A stretch of 64,000 nt of DNA from Polyangiaceae bacterium. GTDB lineage: Bacteria > Myxococcota_A > Polyangia > Polyangiales > Polyangiaceae. The notes beneath the pieces are model-generated. The model was not told where the DNA came from. It worked only from the letters and a program-made list of their open reading frames with translations, and did not search any database. This document shows, piece by piece, positions 51,689 through 58,073 of the stretch; position 1 is the stretch's first letter, and each line of letters starts with the position of its first letter. Where the stretch lies: assembly GCA_020849655.1 (NCBI GenBank), contig JADLFU010000157.1:33589-97588 (forward strand), in the 5' to 3' direction. Both the position numbers and the translations under genes were made by a program.

Positions 51689-52309
51689 TCAGCCGGGGGC
51701 GCGCGCGTACCGCCGGACGGTGGCGTCGACCGTCGCCCAGGCGTCGATGCCCCCGACGACATACTTCACATTCGTGAAGCCGCGCTCGACGAACCTCCGC
51801 GCCACGTCGCGCCCCTCTCGCGAGTGGTGACCCAGGAACACGAACGGCGTGGATCTCGGCGCCCCGAGCAGCGACGACTCACCCTCGGCCTCCAGCGAGC
51901 GCGCCTGGGGGATCCCCGTGATCTCGCGCTCGCGCGCCGGCCGCACGTCGATGAGCATGACGGCGTCACGCCCCACGAGCGCCCGACGGAGCTCCGCCGG
52001 GCGCGCACCAGTGACGGCGACGCGCTCGCCGGCGGTCTCGAGCTTGAACCCGGTGCCGGTGGGGCCGTCGACGAAATCGATCGCGAGGCCATCGGCGCGG
52101 CGCGCGACGCCCTTGCTCATCGCCACCACGAGATCTCCCACCCTGAGCACCACGTCTCCCTCCTCCGGCGGCGCGAGCTCCAGCCCCAGCTGCGCCCCCG
52201 CGCTGGTGACGCGCAGCGCGCTGGTCGCCGCCTCCTCCGCGAGCGCGAGCTTGATCTCCGAGTGCGCGCGCGGGCTCACGGTCACGTTGGGGAGAGGCGT
52301 CTGGCTCAT
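51689..52309 (-). CDS. IscA-like and rhodanese-like fusion, both without active cysteines
   Basis: A 206-residue protein. Residues about 8-92 look like an A-type iron-sulfur carrier (HesB/IscA) fold: VTVSPRAHSEIKLALAEEA through IDFVDGPTGTGFKLE, but with none of the three ligand cysteines. Residues about 105-205 are a rhodanese domain (VMLIDVRPAREREITGIPQA, FTNVKYVVGGIDAW) whose active-site loop reads FLGHHSREGRD, with Gly where GlpE-like proteins have the catalytic Cys. Sulfur transfer is thus unlikely; a binding or sensing role fits better. It diverges from the activator gene and has its own sigma-54 promoter ending 14 bases before the ATG. Confidence 0.8.
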   Translation of the reverse strand: MSQTPLPNVTVSPRAHSEIKLALAEEAATSALRVTSAGAQLGLELAPPEEGDVVLRVGDLVVAMSKGVARRADGLAIDFVDGPTGTGFKLETAGERVAVTGARPAELRRALVGRDAVMLIDVRPAREREITGIPQARSLEAEGESSLLGAPRSTPFVFLGHHSREGRDVARRFVERGFTNVKYVVGGIDAWATVDATVRRYARAPG

Positions 52310-52321
52310 CCGCGACAGTAA

Positions 52322-52338
52322 AGCGAAGTCCGTGCCAG
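52322..52338 (-). promoter_or_regulatory. Sigma-54 (-24/-12) promoter for the IscA-rhodanese fusion gene
   Basis: Reverse-strand CTGGCACGGACTTCGCT matches the consensus YTGGCACGRNNNTTGCW at every fixed position but one. GG and GC are 12 bp apart. The predicted start is near 52311, two bases before the ATG at 52309, implying a nearly leaderless mRNA. Confidence 0.8.
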
Positions 52339-52386
52339 TCCGCCATCACTCACCGCCGGCCGGCCAGCGCGCATGCGATCCCTCAC

Positions 52387-52411
52387 CTGACGGAGTTGGC
52401 AGTCTTGACAG
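52387..52411 (-). promoter_or_regulatory. Candidate enhancer/operator between the activator and fusion genes
   Basis: Read on the reverse strand this begins CTGTCA and ends CGTCAG with 13 bases between, and agrees with the site at 48248-48272 at 18 of 25 positions, including GCCA in the centre. It lies 48 bases upstream of the -24 element at 52338 and just upstream of the activator's own -10, so it could serve activation one way and autoregulation the other. Confidence 0.5.
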
Positions 52412-52423
52412 CCGTCGCGCGCC

Positions 52424-52429
52424 TACTAT
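52424..52429 (+). promoter_or_regulatory. -10-like TACTAT for a leaderless activator mRNA
   Basis: TACTAT lies 10 bases before ATG 52440 and includes part of an alternative ATG at 52428. A TTGACA at 52405-52410 is only 13 bases upstream, too close for a standard -35. Confidence 0.5.
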
Positions 52430-52439
52430 GGCAGGGGCG

Positions 52440-53768
52440 ATGCTCGTGCAGCTTCGCAAGTCTCCCCCCGAGATCACCCCGGAGCTCCAGGCGTTGCTCG
52501 ACGGCGTGACGGAGCCGGCGATCCTCCTGGATCTCGATCACCGGATCCTCGCGGCGAACAGCGTGTACCGCGCTCGCTACGGAGACGTGGGGACGCGGTG
52601 CTACGCCGCGACGCGCGAGCTCGAGTCGCCGTGCGACGCCAACGGAGATCCCTGCCCGCTGCGAGCGAGCATGGAGTCCGGGCGCCGCCAGCGGGTGTTT
52701 CACATCCAGCACGGAGCGACGGGGCCGCGGCACGTCGACGTCGAGGTCGAGCCCGTCCTCGGCGCCGACGGTCGGATCCAGTGCTTCCTCGAGCGCGTCC
52801 ACGAGATCTCCGAGGCGCGAGGGCGGCAGAAGGGGGAGCTGGTCGGCCGGGCGCCGGTCTTCCTGCGGGCGCTCGGCCTGCTGCAACGCGCGGCCCCGAG
52901 CGAGGTGCCGGTCCTCCTGCTCGGCGAGTCGGGGACGGGCAAGGAGCTCGCGGCGCGGGCCATCCACCAGCTGAGCGGGCGGCGCGAGCGCACCTTCATG
53001 CCCGTCGAGTGCAGCGGCCTGCCCGAGACGCTGTTCGAGTCCGAGCTGTTCGGCTACGAGGCGGGCGCCTTCACTGGCGCGGCCCGCGGCAAGCGCGGGC
53101 TCGTGGACGCGACGGGCGGGGGCACGCTCTTCCTCGACGAGATCGGCGACGTCCCGCTGTCGGCCCAGGTGAAGCTCCTCCGCCTGCTCGAGTCGGGCAC
53201 GTTTCGCAAGGTGGGCGGCACCGAGCCCCACCGCGCCGATTTTCGGCTGGTGTGCGCCACGCACCGCGACCTCGCGTCGATGGTGCGCGAGGGCACCTTC
53301 CGTCGAGATCTCTACTACCGTATCAACGCGTTCCCGGTGGTGCTGCCGCCGCTGCGGGAGCGCCGCGGCGACGTCGCGCTGCTCGCGCGCGAGCTCCTCT
53401 CGATCAGGTATCCCAACAAGCGTTTCACCCCCTCGGCGCTCGCGCGGCTGGAGGCGCACGACTGGCCGGGCAACGTGCGAGAGCTGCGCAACGTCGTCGA
53501 GCGCGTGGCCCTGCTCGCGGACGGTGACGCGCTCGGCGCAGAGCTGCTGGCCGACTTCTCGGGGGGCGCGCCGGACGTCGTCCCCCACGACGCGCCGGCC
53601 GCGGAGGGGTTTCAGATCACCACGCTGCTCCCGCTCGAGGAGGTCGAGCGGGCCTACCTGTCGTGGGCGGCGGCGCGCCGATCCGACAGGCGCGAGCTCG
53701 CGGTCGCGCTCGGGCTCTCCGAGCGCACGCTGTACCGCAAGCTCGCGGACGCGCGCCGCCACGCCTGA
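52440..53768 (+). CDS. Sigma-54-dependent transcriptional activator with PAS-like sensor
   Basis: A 442-residue enhancer-binding protein. Residues about 10-125 are a PAS-like sensor with three cysteines in a recognisable pattern: Cys54 (GTRCYAAT), Cys65 (ESPCD) and Cys72 (DPCPLR), which could bind a metal, cluster or react with NO. The AAA+ domain has Walker A GESGTGKE (162-169), GAFTGA (209-214) for sigma-54 contact, and Walker [13 protein letters not shown] Fis-type helix-turn-helix ends the protein ([21 protein letters not shown]). No receiver domain. ATG 52440 is preferred because of the -10 ten bases upstream. It is surrounded by three sigma-54 promoters and is the obvious regulator of the block. 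Confidence 0.93.
   Translation: MLVQLRKSPPEITPELQALLDGVTEPAILLDLDHRILAANSVYRARYGDVGTRCYAATRELESPCDANGDPCPLRASMESGRRQRVFHIQHGATGPRHVDVEVEPVLGADGRIQCFLERVHEISEARGRQKGELVGRAPVFLRALGLLQRAAPSEVPVLLLGESGTGKELAARAIHQLSGRRERTFMPVECSGLPETLFESELFGYEAGAFTGAARGKRGLVDATGGGTLFLDEIGDVPLSAQVKLLRLLESGTFRKVGGTEPHRADFRLVCATHRDLASMVREGTFRRDLYYRINAFPVVLPPLRERRGDVALLARELLSIRYPNKRFTPSALARLEAHDWPGNVRELRNVVERVALLADGDALGAELLADFSGGAPDVVPHDAPAAEGFQITTLLPLEEVERAYLSWAAARRSDRRELAVALGLSERTLYRKLADARRHA
53658..53689 (+). promoter_or_regulatory. Possible enhancer half-sites inside the activator gene
   Basis: CTGTCG (53658-53663) and CGACAG (53684-53689) form an inverted repeat around 20 bases, about 80 bp upstream of the -24 element at 53769. 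The core CTGTC/GACAG resembles the other two sites but the spacing differs, so this is weaker. Confidence 0.3.
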
Positions 53769-53785
53769 CTGGCCCATCACTTGCA
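53769..53785 (+). promoter_or_regulatory. Sigma-54 (-24/-12) promoter for the NnrS-like gene
   Basis: CTGGCCCATCACTTGCA keeps CTGGC and TTGCA exactly, with GG (53771-53772) and GC (53783-53784) 12 bp apart; three middle positions differ from the consensus. The predicted start is near 53796, four bases before ATG 53800. It begins one base after the activator's stop codon. Confidence 0.7.
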
Positions 53786-53799
53786 CTCGCGCCGCAGCG

Positions 53800-55104
53800 A
53801 TGCTGCCGACGCTCCCCATCTCGCGGCCCCTCGCCGCGCCGGCGCCCGCTGGGGTCCCGGGCGGAGCCGAGCTCGCCCCGCCGCTGCTCGTGGGTGAGCA
53901 CTTCGTCGCGGCGCTGTCCTTCCTCGTCGCGGGAGGCGCGGGGCTGGTGCTGTGCGCGGATCACCTGGCGCTGGGCGCGTTCTACGTCCCGCGGGTGGCG
54001 GCGGTCGTGCACCTCTTCACCATCGGCTGGATCACCCTCTCGATCTTCGGCGCGCTCTGTCAGTTCCTCCCGGTCGCGGTCGGGCGGCCGCTCGCCTCGT
54101 ACGCGGTGGCGCACCTGTCGTTCGCGTCGCTGTCGCTCGGCGCGTCGCTGATGGTCGCGGGCCTCTTCGTCGGGAGCCGCCCGCTGTTGCTCTCGGGCGC
54201 GGCCGGCCTCTCGCTCGCCTTCCTCACGTTCGGCGGCAACCTCGCGGTCACCTTGTTCGGAGCGAAGGAGCGCGGGCTGACGTTCTGGGCGCTCGTGGGC
54301 GCGACGGCCGCCATCTTCGTCACGCCCGCGTATGGCGTGGCGCTCGCGCTCCAGGTGCACGACGGCGGCCTCGCCGATCCGTTCGCGACCATCGGCAGGC
54401 ACGCGCACGTCGCGATCATCGGCTTCGTGCTGATGGTGATGGTGGGCGTCGCGCACCGGCTGATGCCCATGTTTCTGCTGGTGCACGGCGTCTCCGCGCG
54501 CCCCGGCTGGGCGGCGCTCGGCCTCTACTTCACGGCGGCCGTGCTGCTGGCGCTCCCCTGGGGAGGCGACCGCGTGGCGCTGGTCGCCGGGGTGCTGGCG
54601 CTGGCAGGCGTCGGCGCGATGGTGGTGCAGGCGGCGGCGTACTACCGTCACCGCACCCGGCGCGCGATCGATCCCGGGATGACCCTGGCCGCCGCCGGGC
54701 TCGTGGGGCTCGTCGTCGCGGCGGCGCTCGCGCCCTTCGCGCTGTCGCGCGGCGTGACGGCGCCCCGGCTGTTGTCAGCGTACTTCACCGTGCTCCTCGG
54801 CTCGATCTCGCTGTTCATCGCCGGGCACTACTACAAGATCGTGCCCTTCCTGGTGTGGAACCACCGCTTCGGCCCGCTGCTCGGGAAGGTGAAGGTGCCG
54901 AAGGTGGCGGAGCTCTACTCCGAGCGCCTCGCGCGGGCGGACGCGGCGCTGCTCGTCCTCGGGCTCGTGACGCTCGCGCTCGGCGTCGCGCTCGGCTCGG
55001 TCGCCGTCACCCGCGCGGGCGCCGTCGCGTTCACGGCGGGCGCGCTGCTCGAGGTCGTCATCCTCGCGCGGGTGGCGCGCACGAAGGTTGCTACGTCCCC
55101 ATGA
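53800..55104 (+). CDS. NnrS-like polytopic membrane protein
   Basis: A 434-residue protein with about 12 hydrophobic helices and conserved-looking histidines at helix ends: AVVHLFTIGWITLSIFG, IGRHAHVAIIGFVLMVMVG, GVAHRLMPMFLLVHG, and GHYYKIVPFLVWNHRFG. The HLFTIGW form and the helix count resemble NnrS-type and related heme-copper-like membrane proteins linked to NO metabolism; I infer heme or copper binding. A GTG at 53890 is an alternative start. It opens a run with ATGA overlaps into the SufT-like and DUF2249 genes and has its own sigma-54 promoter. Confidence 0.78.
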   Translation: MLPTLPISRPLAAPAPAGVPGGAELAPPLLVGEHFVAALSFLVAGGAGLVLCADHLALGAFYVPRVAAVVHLFTIGWITLSIFGALCQFLPVAVGRPLASYAVAHLSFASLSLGASLMVAGLFVGSRPLLLSGAAGLSLAFLTFGGNLAVTLFGAKERGLTFWALVGATAAIFVTPAYGVALALQVHDGGLADPFATIGRHAHVAIIGFVLMVMVGVAHRLMPMFLLVHGVSARPGWAALGLYFTAAVLLALPWGGDRVALVAGVLALAGVGAMVVQAAAYYRHRTRRAIDPGMTLAAAGLVGLVVAAALAPFALSRGVTAPRLLSAYFTVLLGSISLFIAGHYYKIVPFLVWNHRFGPLLGKVKVPKVAELYSERLARADAALLVLGLVTLALGVALGSVAVTRAGAVAFTAGALLEVVILARVARTKVATSP

Positions 55105-55421
55105 CAGTGTCCTCCCCCCCCACGGCCGGCCCGGCCCCGGCGACCACCCAGGCCGTCTACGACGCGCTCTCCACCGTGATCGATCCCGAGATCGGCCTCG
55201 ACATCGTGACGCTCGGCCTCGTGTTCGACGTGGAGCTGTACCCCGAGGGAGAGGTCGAGATCACCTACACGCTCACGACGCGCGGCTGCCCGATGGAGGC
55301 CGTGATCACAGCCGGCATCCGGCGCGCAGTGGGCGCCGTGGAGGGGGTGGCGACCGTGACCCCGTGCCTGGAGTGGGAGCCGCCGTGGCACCCCGGCCTG
55401 GCGAGAGAAGGATCCCTATGA
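55101..55421 (+). CDS. MIP18/DUF59 family protein (SufT/PaaD-like)
   Basis: A 106-residue protein with the DUF59 core: AVYDALSTVIDPEIGLDIVTLGLVFDVEL, then EVEITYTLTTRGCPMEAVI with the conserved Cys in RGCPM. DUF59 proteins act in iron-sulfur or metal centre assembly. The ATG overlaps the NnrS-like stop and its own stop overlaps the next gene, so the three are tightly coupled. In this context it may help mature or repair the metal centres of the NO-handling enzymes. Confidence 0.9.
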   Translation: MTVSSPPTAGPAPATTQAVYDALSTVIDPEIGLDIVTLGLVFDVELYPEGEVEITYTLTTRGCPMEAVITAGIRRAVGAVEGVATVTPCLEWEPPWHPGLAREGSL

Positions 55422-56245
55422 CCCACCGCTCTGACAACCCTGACAACACGGTGATCGGCCCCCACGATCGACTTTCGGCCGTGCTCGCGCGTGATCCGCG
55501 GCTGCTGGAGGTGCTCGTCGCGGCGTCGCCCGCGTTCAAGAGCCTCACGGATCCGGGCGCGCGGCGCGCGATGGGCGCGCTCGTGGACGTGTCGCAGGCG
55601 GCGCAGATCGCCGGGCTCGACGTCGAGACGCTCGTCGCGCGGCTCAACCACGCGACCGCGGGGCGGGTCGCGGCGCCGTTGCCAATCGCCAGGCCGCCGG
55701 CCCCTCCCCGAGCGCCGGTGCCGGAGGCGTGGCTGGCAGTGCCCGCGGAGCGGCTGGTCGATCTCGACGTGCGCGAGGAGCTGCGCGCAGGGCAGGAGCC
55801 GTTCGCGCGGATCATGGGGGCGGTCCGAGCGCTCGGTCCGGGCAGCGTGCTCCGGCTCCGGGCCATCTTCGAGCCGGCGCCGCTGTACGCCGTCCTCGGC
55901 CGTCAGGGGTTCACACACTTCACCGAGCGCCTGGCGGACGACGACTGGCGCGTGTGGTTCCGCCGCGAGGACGCCGCCGCCGCGCCCGCCGCGCCCGCCG
56001 CGCCCGCCGCGCCCGCCGAGGCCGATGACGTGGTGGTGCTCGACGTCCGGGGCCTCGAGCCACCGGAGCCGATGGTGAGGACGTTCGAGGCGCTGGAGGC
56101 GCTGCCCCGCGGCAAGACCCTGCTGCAGATCAACGTGCGCACGCCGCAGTTCTTGCTCCCCAAGCTCGCGGATCGAGGCTTCGTCTACGAGGTCCGAGAG
56201 CAGTCCCCGGAGCTCGTGCGGGTCTTCATCCGCCACGCCGACTAG
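55418..56245 (+). CDS. Protein with DUF1858-like domain and two DUF2249 domains
   Basis: A 275-residue soluble protein. Residues about 12-78 form a small helical domain (IGPHDRLSAVLARDPRLLEVL, DVSQAAQIAGLDVETLVARL) like the DUF1858/ScdA N-terminal type. The first DUF2249 domain follows (LVDLDVREELRAGQEPFARIM to WRVWFRRED) and the second after an Ala-Pro linker (VVVLDVRGLEPPEPMVRTFE to LVRVFIRHAD). DUF2249 is a small beta-alpha fold often found beside hemerythrin-like RIC proteins and NnrS genes; its activity is not established. Coupled to the gene upstream by ATGA. Confidence 0.85.
   Translation: MTHRSDNPDNTVIGPHDRLSAVLARDPRLLEVLVAASPAFKSLTDPGARRAMGALVDVSQAAQIAGLDVETLVARLNHATAGRVAAPLPIARPPAPPRAPVPEAWLAVPAERLVDLDVREELRAGQEPFARIMGAVRALGPGSVLRLRAIFEPAPLYAVLGRQGFTHFTERLADDDWRVWFRREDAAAAPAAPAAPAAPAEADDVVVLDVRGLEPPEPMVRTFEALEALPRGKTLLQINVRTPQFLLPKLADRGFVYEVREQSPELVRVFIRHAD
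55982..56017 (+). repeat. Four 9-bp tandem repeats encoding an Ala-Pro linker
   Basis: GCGCCCGCC is repeated four times in a row and encodes the APA linker between the two DUF2249 domains. Confidence 0.85.
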
Positions 56246-56281
56246 CGCCGAGTCGGCCCTCGCTCCGCGGAGGCACGCGGC

Positions 56282-56297
56282 CCCGGCCCGCGCCGGG
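56282..56297 (+). other. GC-rich hairpin in the gap before the single-domain DUF2249 gene
   Basis: CCCGGC (56282-56287) pairs with GCCGGG (56292-56297) around a 4-base loop. No T-run follows. It could be a processing site or partial attenuator within the 132-base gap. The rest of the gap, up to the AGAGGAG ribosome site, is A/C-rich and looks unstructured. Confidence 0.3.
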
Positions 56298-56377
56298 AGG
56301 GGCTGTCGCGTCACTCATCCCCGATCTCTTCTACCCAACTCAACCAACCCAACCCATCCACAGAGGAGCAGACACAT

Positions 56378-56608
56378 ATGGCAACCGAGCTCGACATCCG
56401 CGTCGTCCCCCCCCGCGAGAAGCACCCCGCGATCTTCCGCACGTTCGACGCGCTCGGCGACGGCGAGGGCTTCACGCTCATCAACGATCACGATCCCTTC
56501 CCGCTGCGGCGGCAGTTCGAGGCGACGCGCGCCGGTCAGTTCAGCTGGACGTACGTCGAGGAGGGCCCCACCGTCTGGCGCGTGCTCATCGAGAAGACCC
56601 GGTCATGA
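56378..56608 (+). CDS. Single-domain DUF2249 protein
   Basis: A 76-residue protein consisting of one DUF2249 domain: LDIRVVPPREKHPAIFRTFD, EGFTLINDHDPFPLRRQFE with the conserved His-Asp-Pro, and the closing WRVLIEKT. A strong ribosome site (AGAGGAG at 56362-56368) 9 bases before the ATG suggests it is made in quantity, unlike its coupled neighbours. Its stop overlaps the next gene's ATG. Confidence 0.88.
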   Translation: MATELDIRVVPPREKHPAIFRTFDALGDGEGFTLINDHDPFPLRRQFEATRAGQFSWTYVEEGPTVWRVLIEKTRS

Positions 56609-57519
56609 GGCTATGGCTCAGCACGGCGGCCGCGCCCGGGGTCGCGCTGGACGGGCTCGCCCCCGGCTGCGCCGGCCGCGGGCTCGACGGCGTCGAGCTC
56701 GTGCTCGAGCCGAGTGACACCCCGGAGGGCGGGGTCGCGGCGGCCCGAGCGAGCGCCGTCGCGGTGCGCGCGCTCCGCGCCACCCACCCAGCTCAGCTCG
56801 ACGGCGCGCTCATCGCGGCGCGGGAGCTGGGCGTGCCGCTGTCCGTCCCCCCCGCGGTCGGCGAGGGCCTCGGGCGGGCGGCGCTGGAGGCCGCCGCGAC
56901 GACGCTCCTCGGCACCCGGGGGCGACTGTTGCTGGGCTTCGAGAGCCGCCTCGAGCAGGCGGTCGCGGCGGCCGCGCGCATCGACGCGGCAGGATCGCCG
57001 CCCGCGCTCGGGCTCGCCTGGGAGCTCCGCCCGAGCTCCGAGGATCTGCGCACGCCCGGCCCCACGCTGCTGGCCGCGCATCGCCACCTCCGGCTCGTGC
57101 GACTGCACGGGGGAGGGCCTGAGCAGCGAGACCAGGACGGCAAGGGCGTCGGCCCGCTGCTCGTCGATCTCGCGCTGAGCGGTTTTCAGGGGGCGATCTC
57201 GCTGACGCCGAGCGCGCCCTCCGAGCTGGCGCGCTGGCGGGAGTGGCTCGACTCCCGCAAGCTCGCGGGGTGCGGCTCCGCGCAGCCCGAGCACGAGCAC
57301 GAGGTGGACGTGCGAGACGTCGAGCCACGGGATCGGCTCGGCACCATCCTCGGCGCCTTCGCTGCGCTGCCGCGCGGCGCGACGCTGAAGATCACCCTCG
57401 ACCACGATCCGAGCTGCATGTACTACGCGCTCGAGGAGACCCAGCCGCCCAACACCTTCGAGTTCCGGAAGGTCGGCGACGGGCCCGAGGTGTTCCGCGC
57501 GGAGGTGACGCGGGTGTGA
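56605..57519 (+). CDS. TIM-barrel-like domain fused to DUF2249
   Basis: A 304-residue protein. Residues about 1-215 have the alternating pattern of a xylose-isomerase-like TIM barrel (GRGLDGVELVLEPSDTPEGG, LRLVRLHGGGPE), but the metal-binding Glu, Asp and His residues of that superfamily are mostly not evident. Residues about 230-304 are a DUF2249 domain (EVDVRDVEPRDRLGTILGAF, LKITLDHDPSCMYYALEETQ, EVFRAEVTRV) with the conserved HDP and an added Cys. I do not know this fusion from a characterised protein. ATGA overlap couples it to the single-domain gene. Confidence 0.75.
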   Translation: MRLWLSTAAAPGVALDGLAPGCAGRGLDGVELVLEPSDTPEGGVAAARASAVAVRALRATHPAQLDGALIAARELGVPLSVPPAVGEGLGRAALEAAATTLLGTRGRLLLGFESRLEQAVAAAARIDAAGSPPALGLAWELRPSSEDLRTPGPTLLAAHRHLRLVRLHGGGPEQRDQDGKGVGPLLVDLALSGFQGAISLTPSAPSELARWREWLDSRKLAGCGSAQPEHEHEVDVRDVEPRDRLGTILGAFAALPRGATLKITLDHDPSCMYYALEETQPPNTFEFRKVGDGPEVFRAEVTRV

Positions 57520-57552
57520 CCGGCGGGCCGCGCGGACTGGCGGTCCTCTCGT

Positions 57553-57957
57553 CTACTTGGTGCTGTTGCAGGAGAAGACGAGAATCTTGCAATTGCCGCC
57601 GCCCGCGCCCACGCACGCGGCGCGCGCGGCGCCCTCGGCGGCCAGCCGGGTCGCGCCCGTCGCGGTGGTCATGATGTCGCGCTTCGTCTCCGACTGCGCG
57701 AGCGCCCCGCAGCCCTGGTTCCACGACAGCCGGACGGTGCACGTGCCGCACTTGCTCGTCGCGGCGGACTTGGCGAGGTCCTCGGTCAGCTGGTCGTAGC
57801 TGTACCCCCAGCCGCCTGTCTTCTCGTCGTAGGCGATGGCGGCGTGCTTCTGGGTCTTGGCGGCCATCTTCAGCACCTTGCACCCTGTGCCGAGCAGGCC
57901 GACGCAGAGGACGGAGAGGGACAGCGCTGCGACCGAGATCTTGCGGGTCATGTTCAC
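57553..57957 (-). CDS. DUF4189-like secreted lipoprotein
   Basis: A 134-residue protein with a lipoprotein signal ending LLGTGC. The mature domain reads HAAIAYDEKTGGWGYSYDQL, then KCGTCTVRLSWNQGCGALAQ and CVGAGGGNCKILVFSC: the DUF4189 pattern of a small Cys-rich domain with a disulfide network. Function unknown. AGGAGG lies 7 bases before the GTG at 57957, which I therefore prefer over ATG 57951. Convergent with the end of the DUF2249 block, with 33 bases between them. Confidence 0.8.
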   Translation of the reverse strand: MNMTRKISVAALSLSVLCVGLLGTGCKVLKMAAKTQKHAAIAYDEKTGGWGYSYDQLTEDLAKSAATSKCGTCTVRLSWNQGCGALAQSETKRDIMTTATGATRLAAEGAARAACVGAGGGNCKILVFSCNSTK

Positions 57958-58073
57958 TTGGGATCCTCCTTCGCCGGGCGTCGACGGGCCTCGCCCTCAC
58001 CCCAGCGAGCGCGAGAGACTAGACACGTCCGGGCGGATGTCCATCACGAAGTTCACGCGCGCGCGAGGTCGGG

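Noticed and set aside
52405..52429. TTGACA plus TACTAT as a standard sigma-70 promoter for the activator
   Set aside because: The spacer is only 13 bases; TACTAT alone with the start codon 10 bases on fits a leaderless-type -10 better, and TTGACA overlaps the inverted-repeat site.
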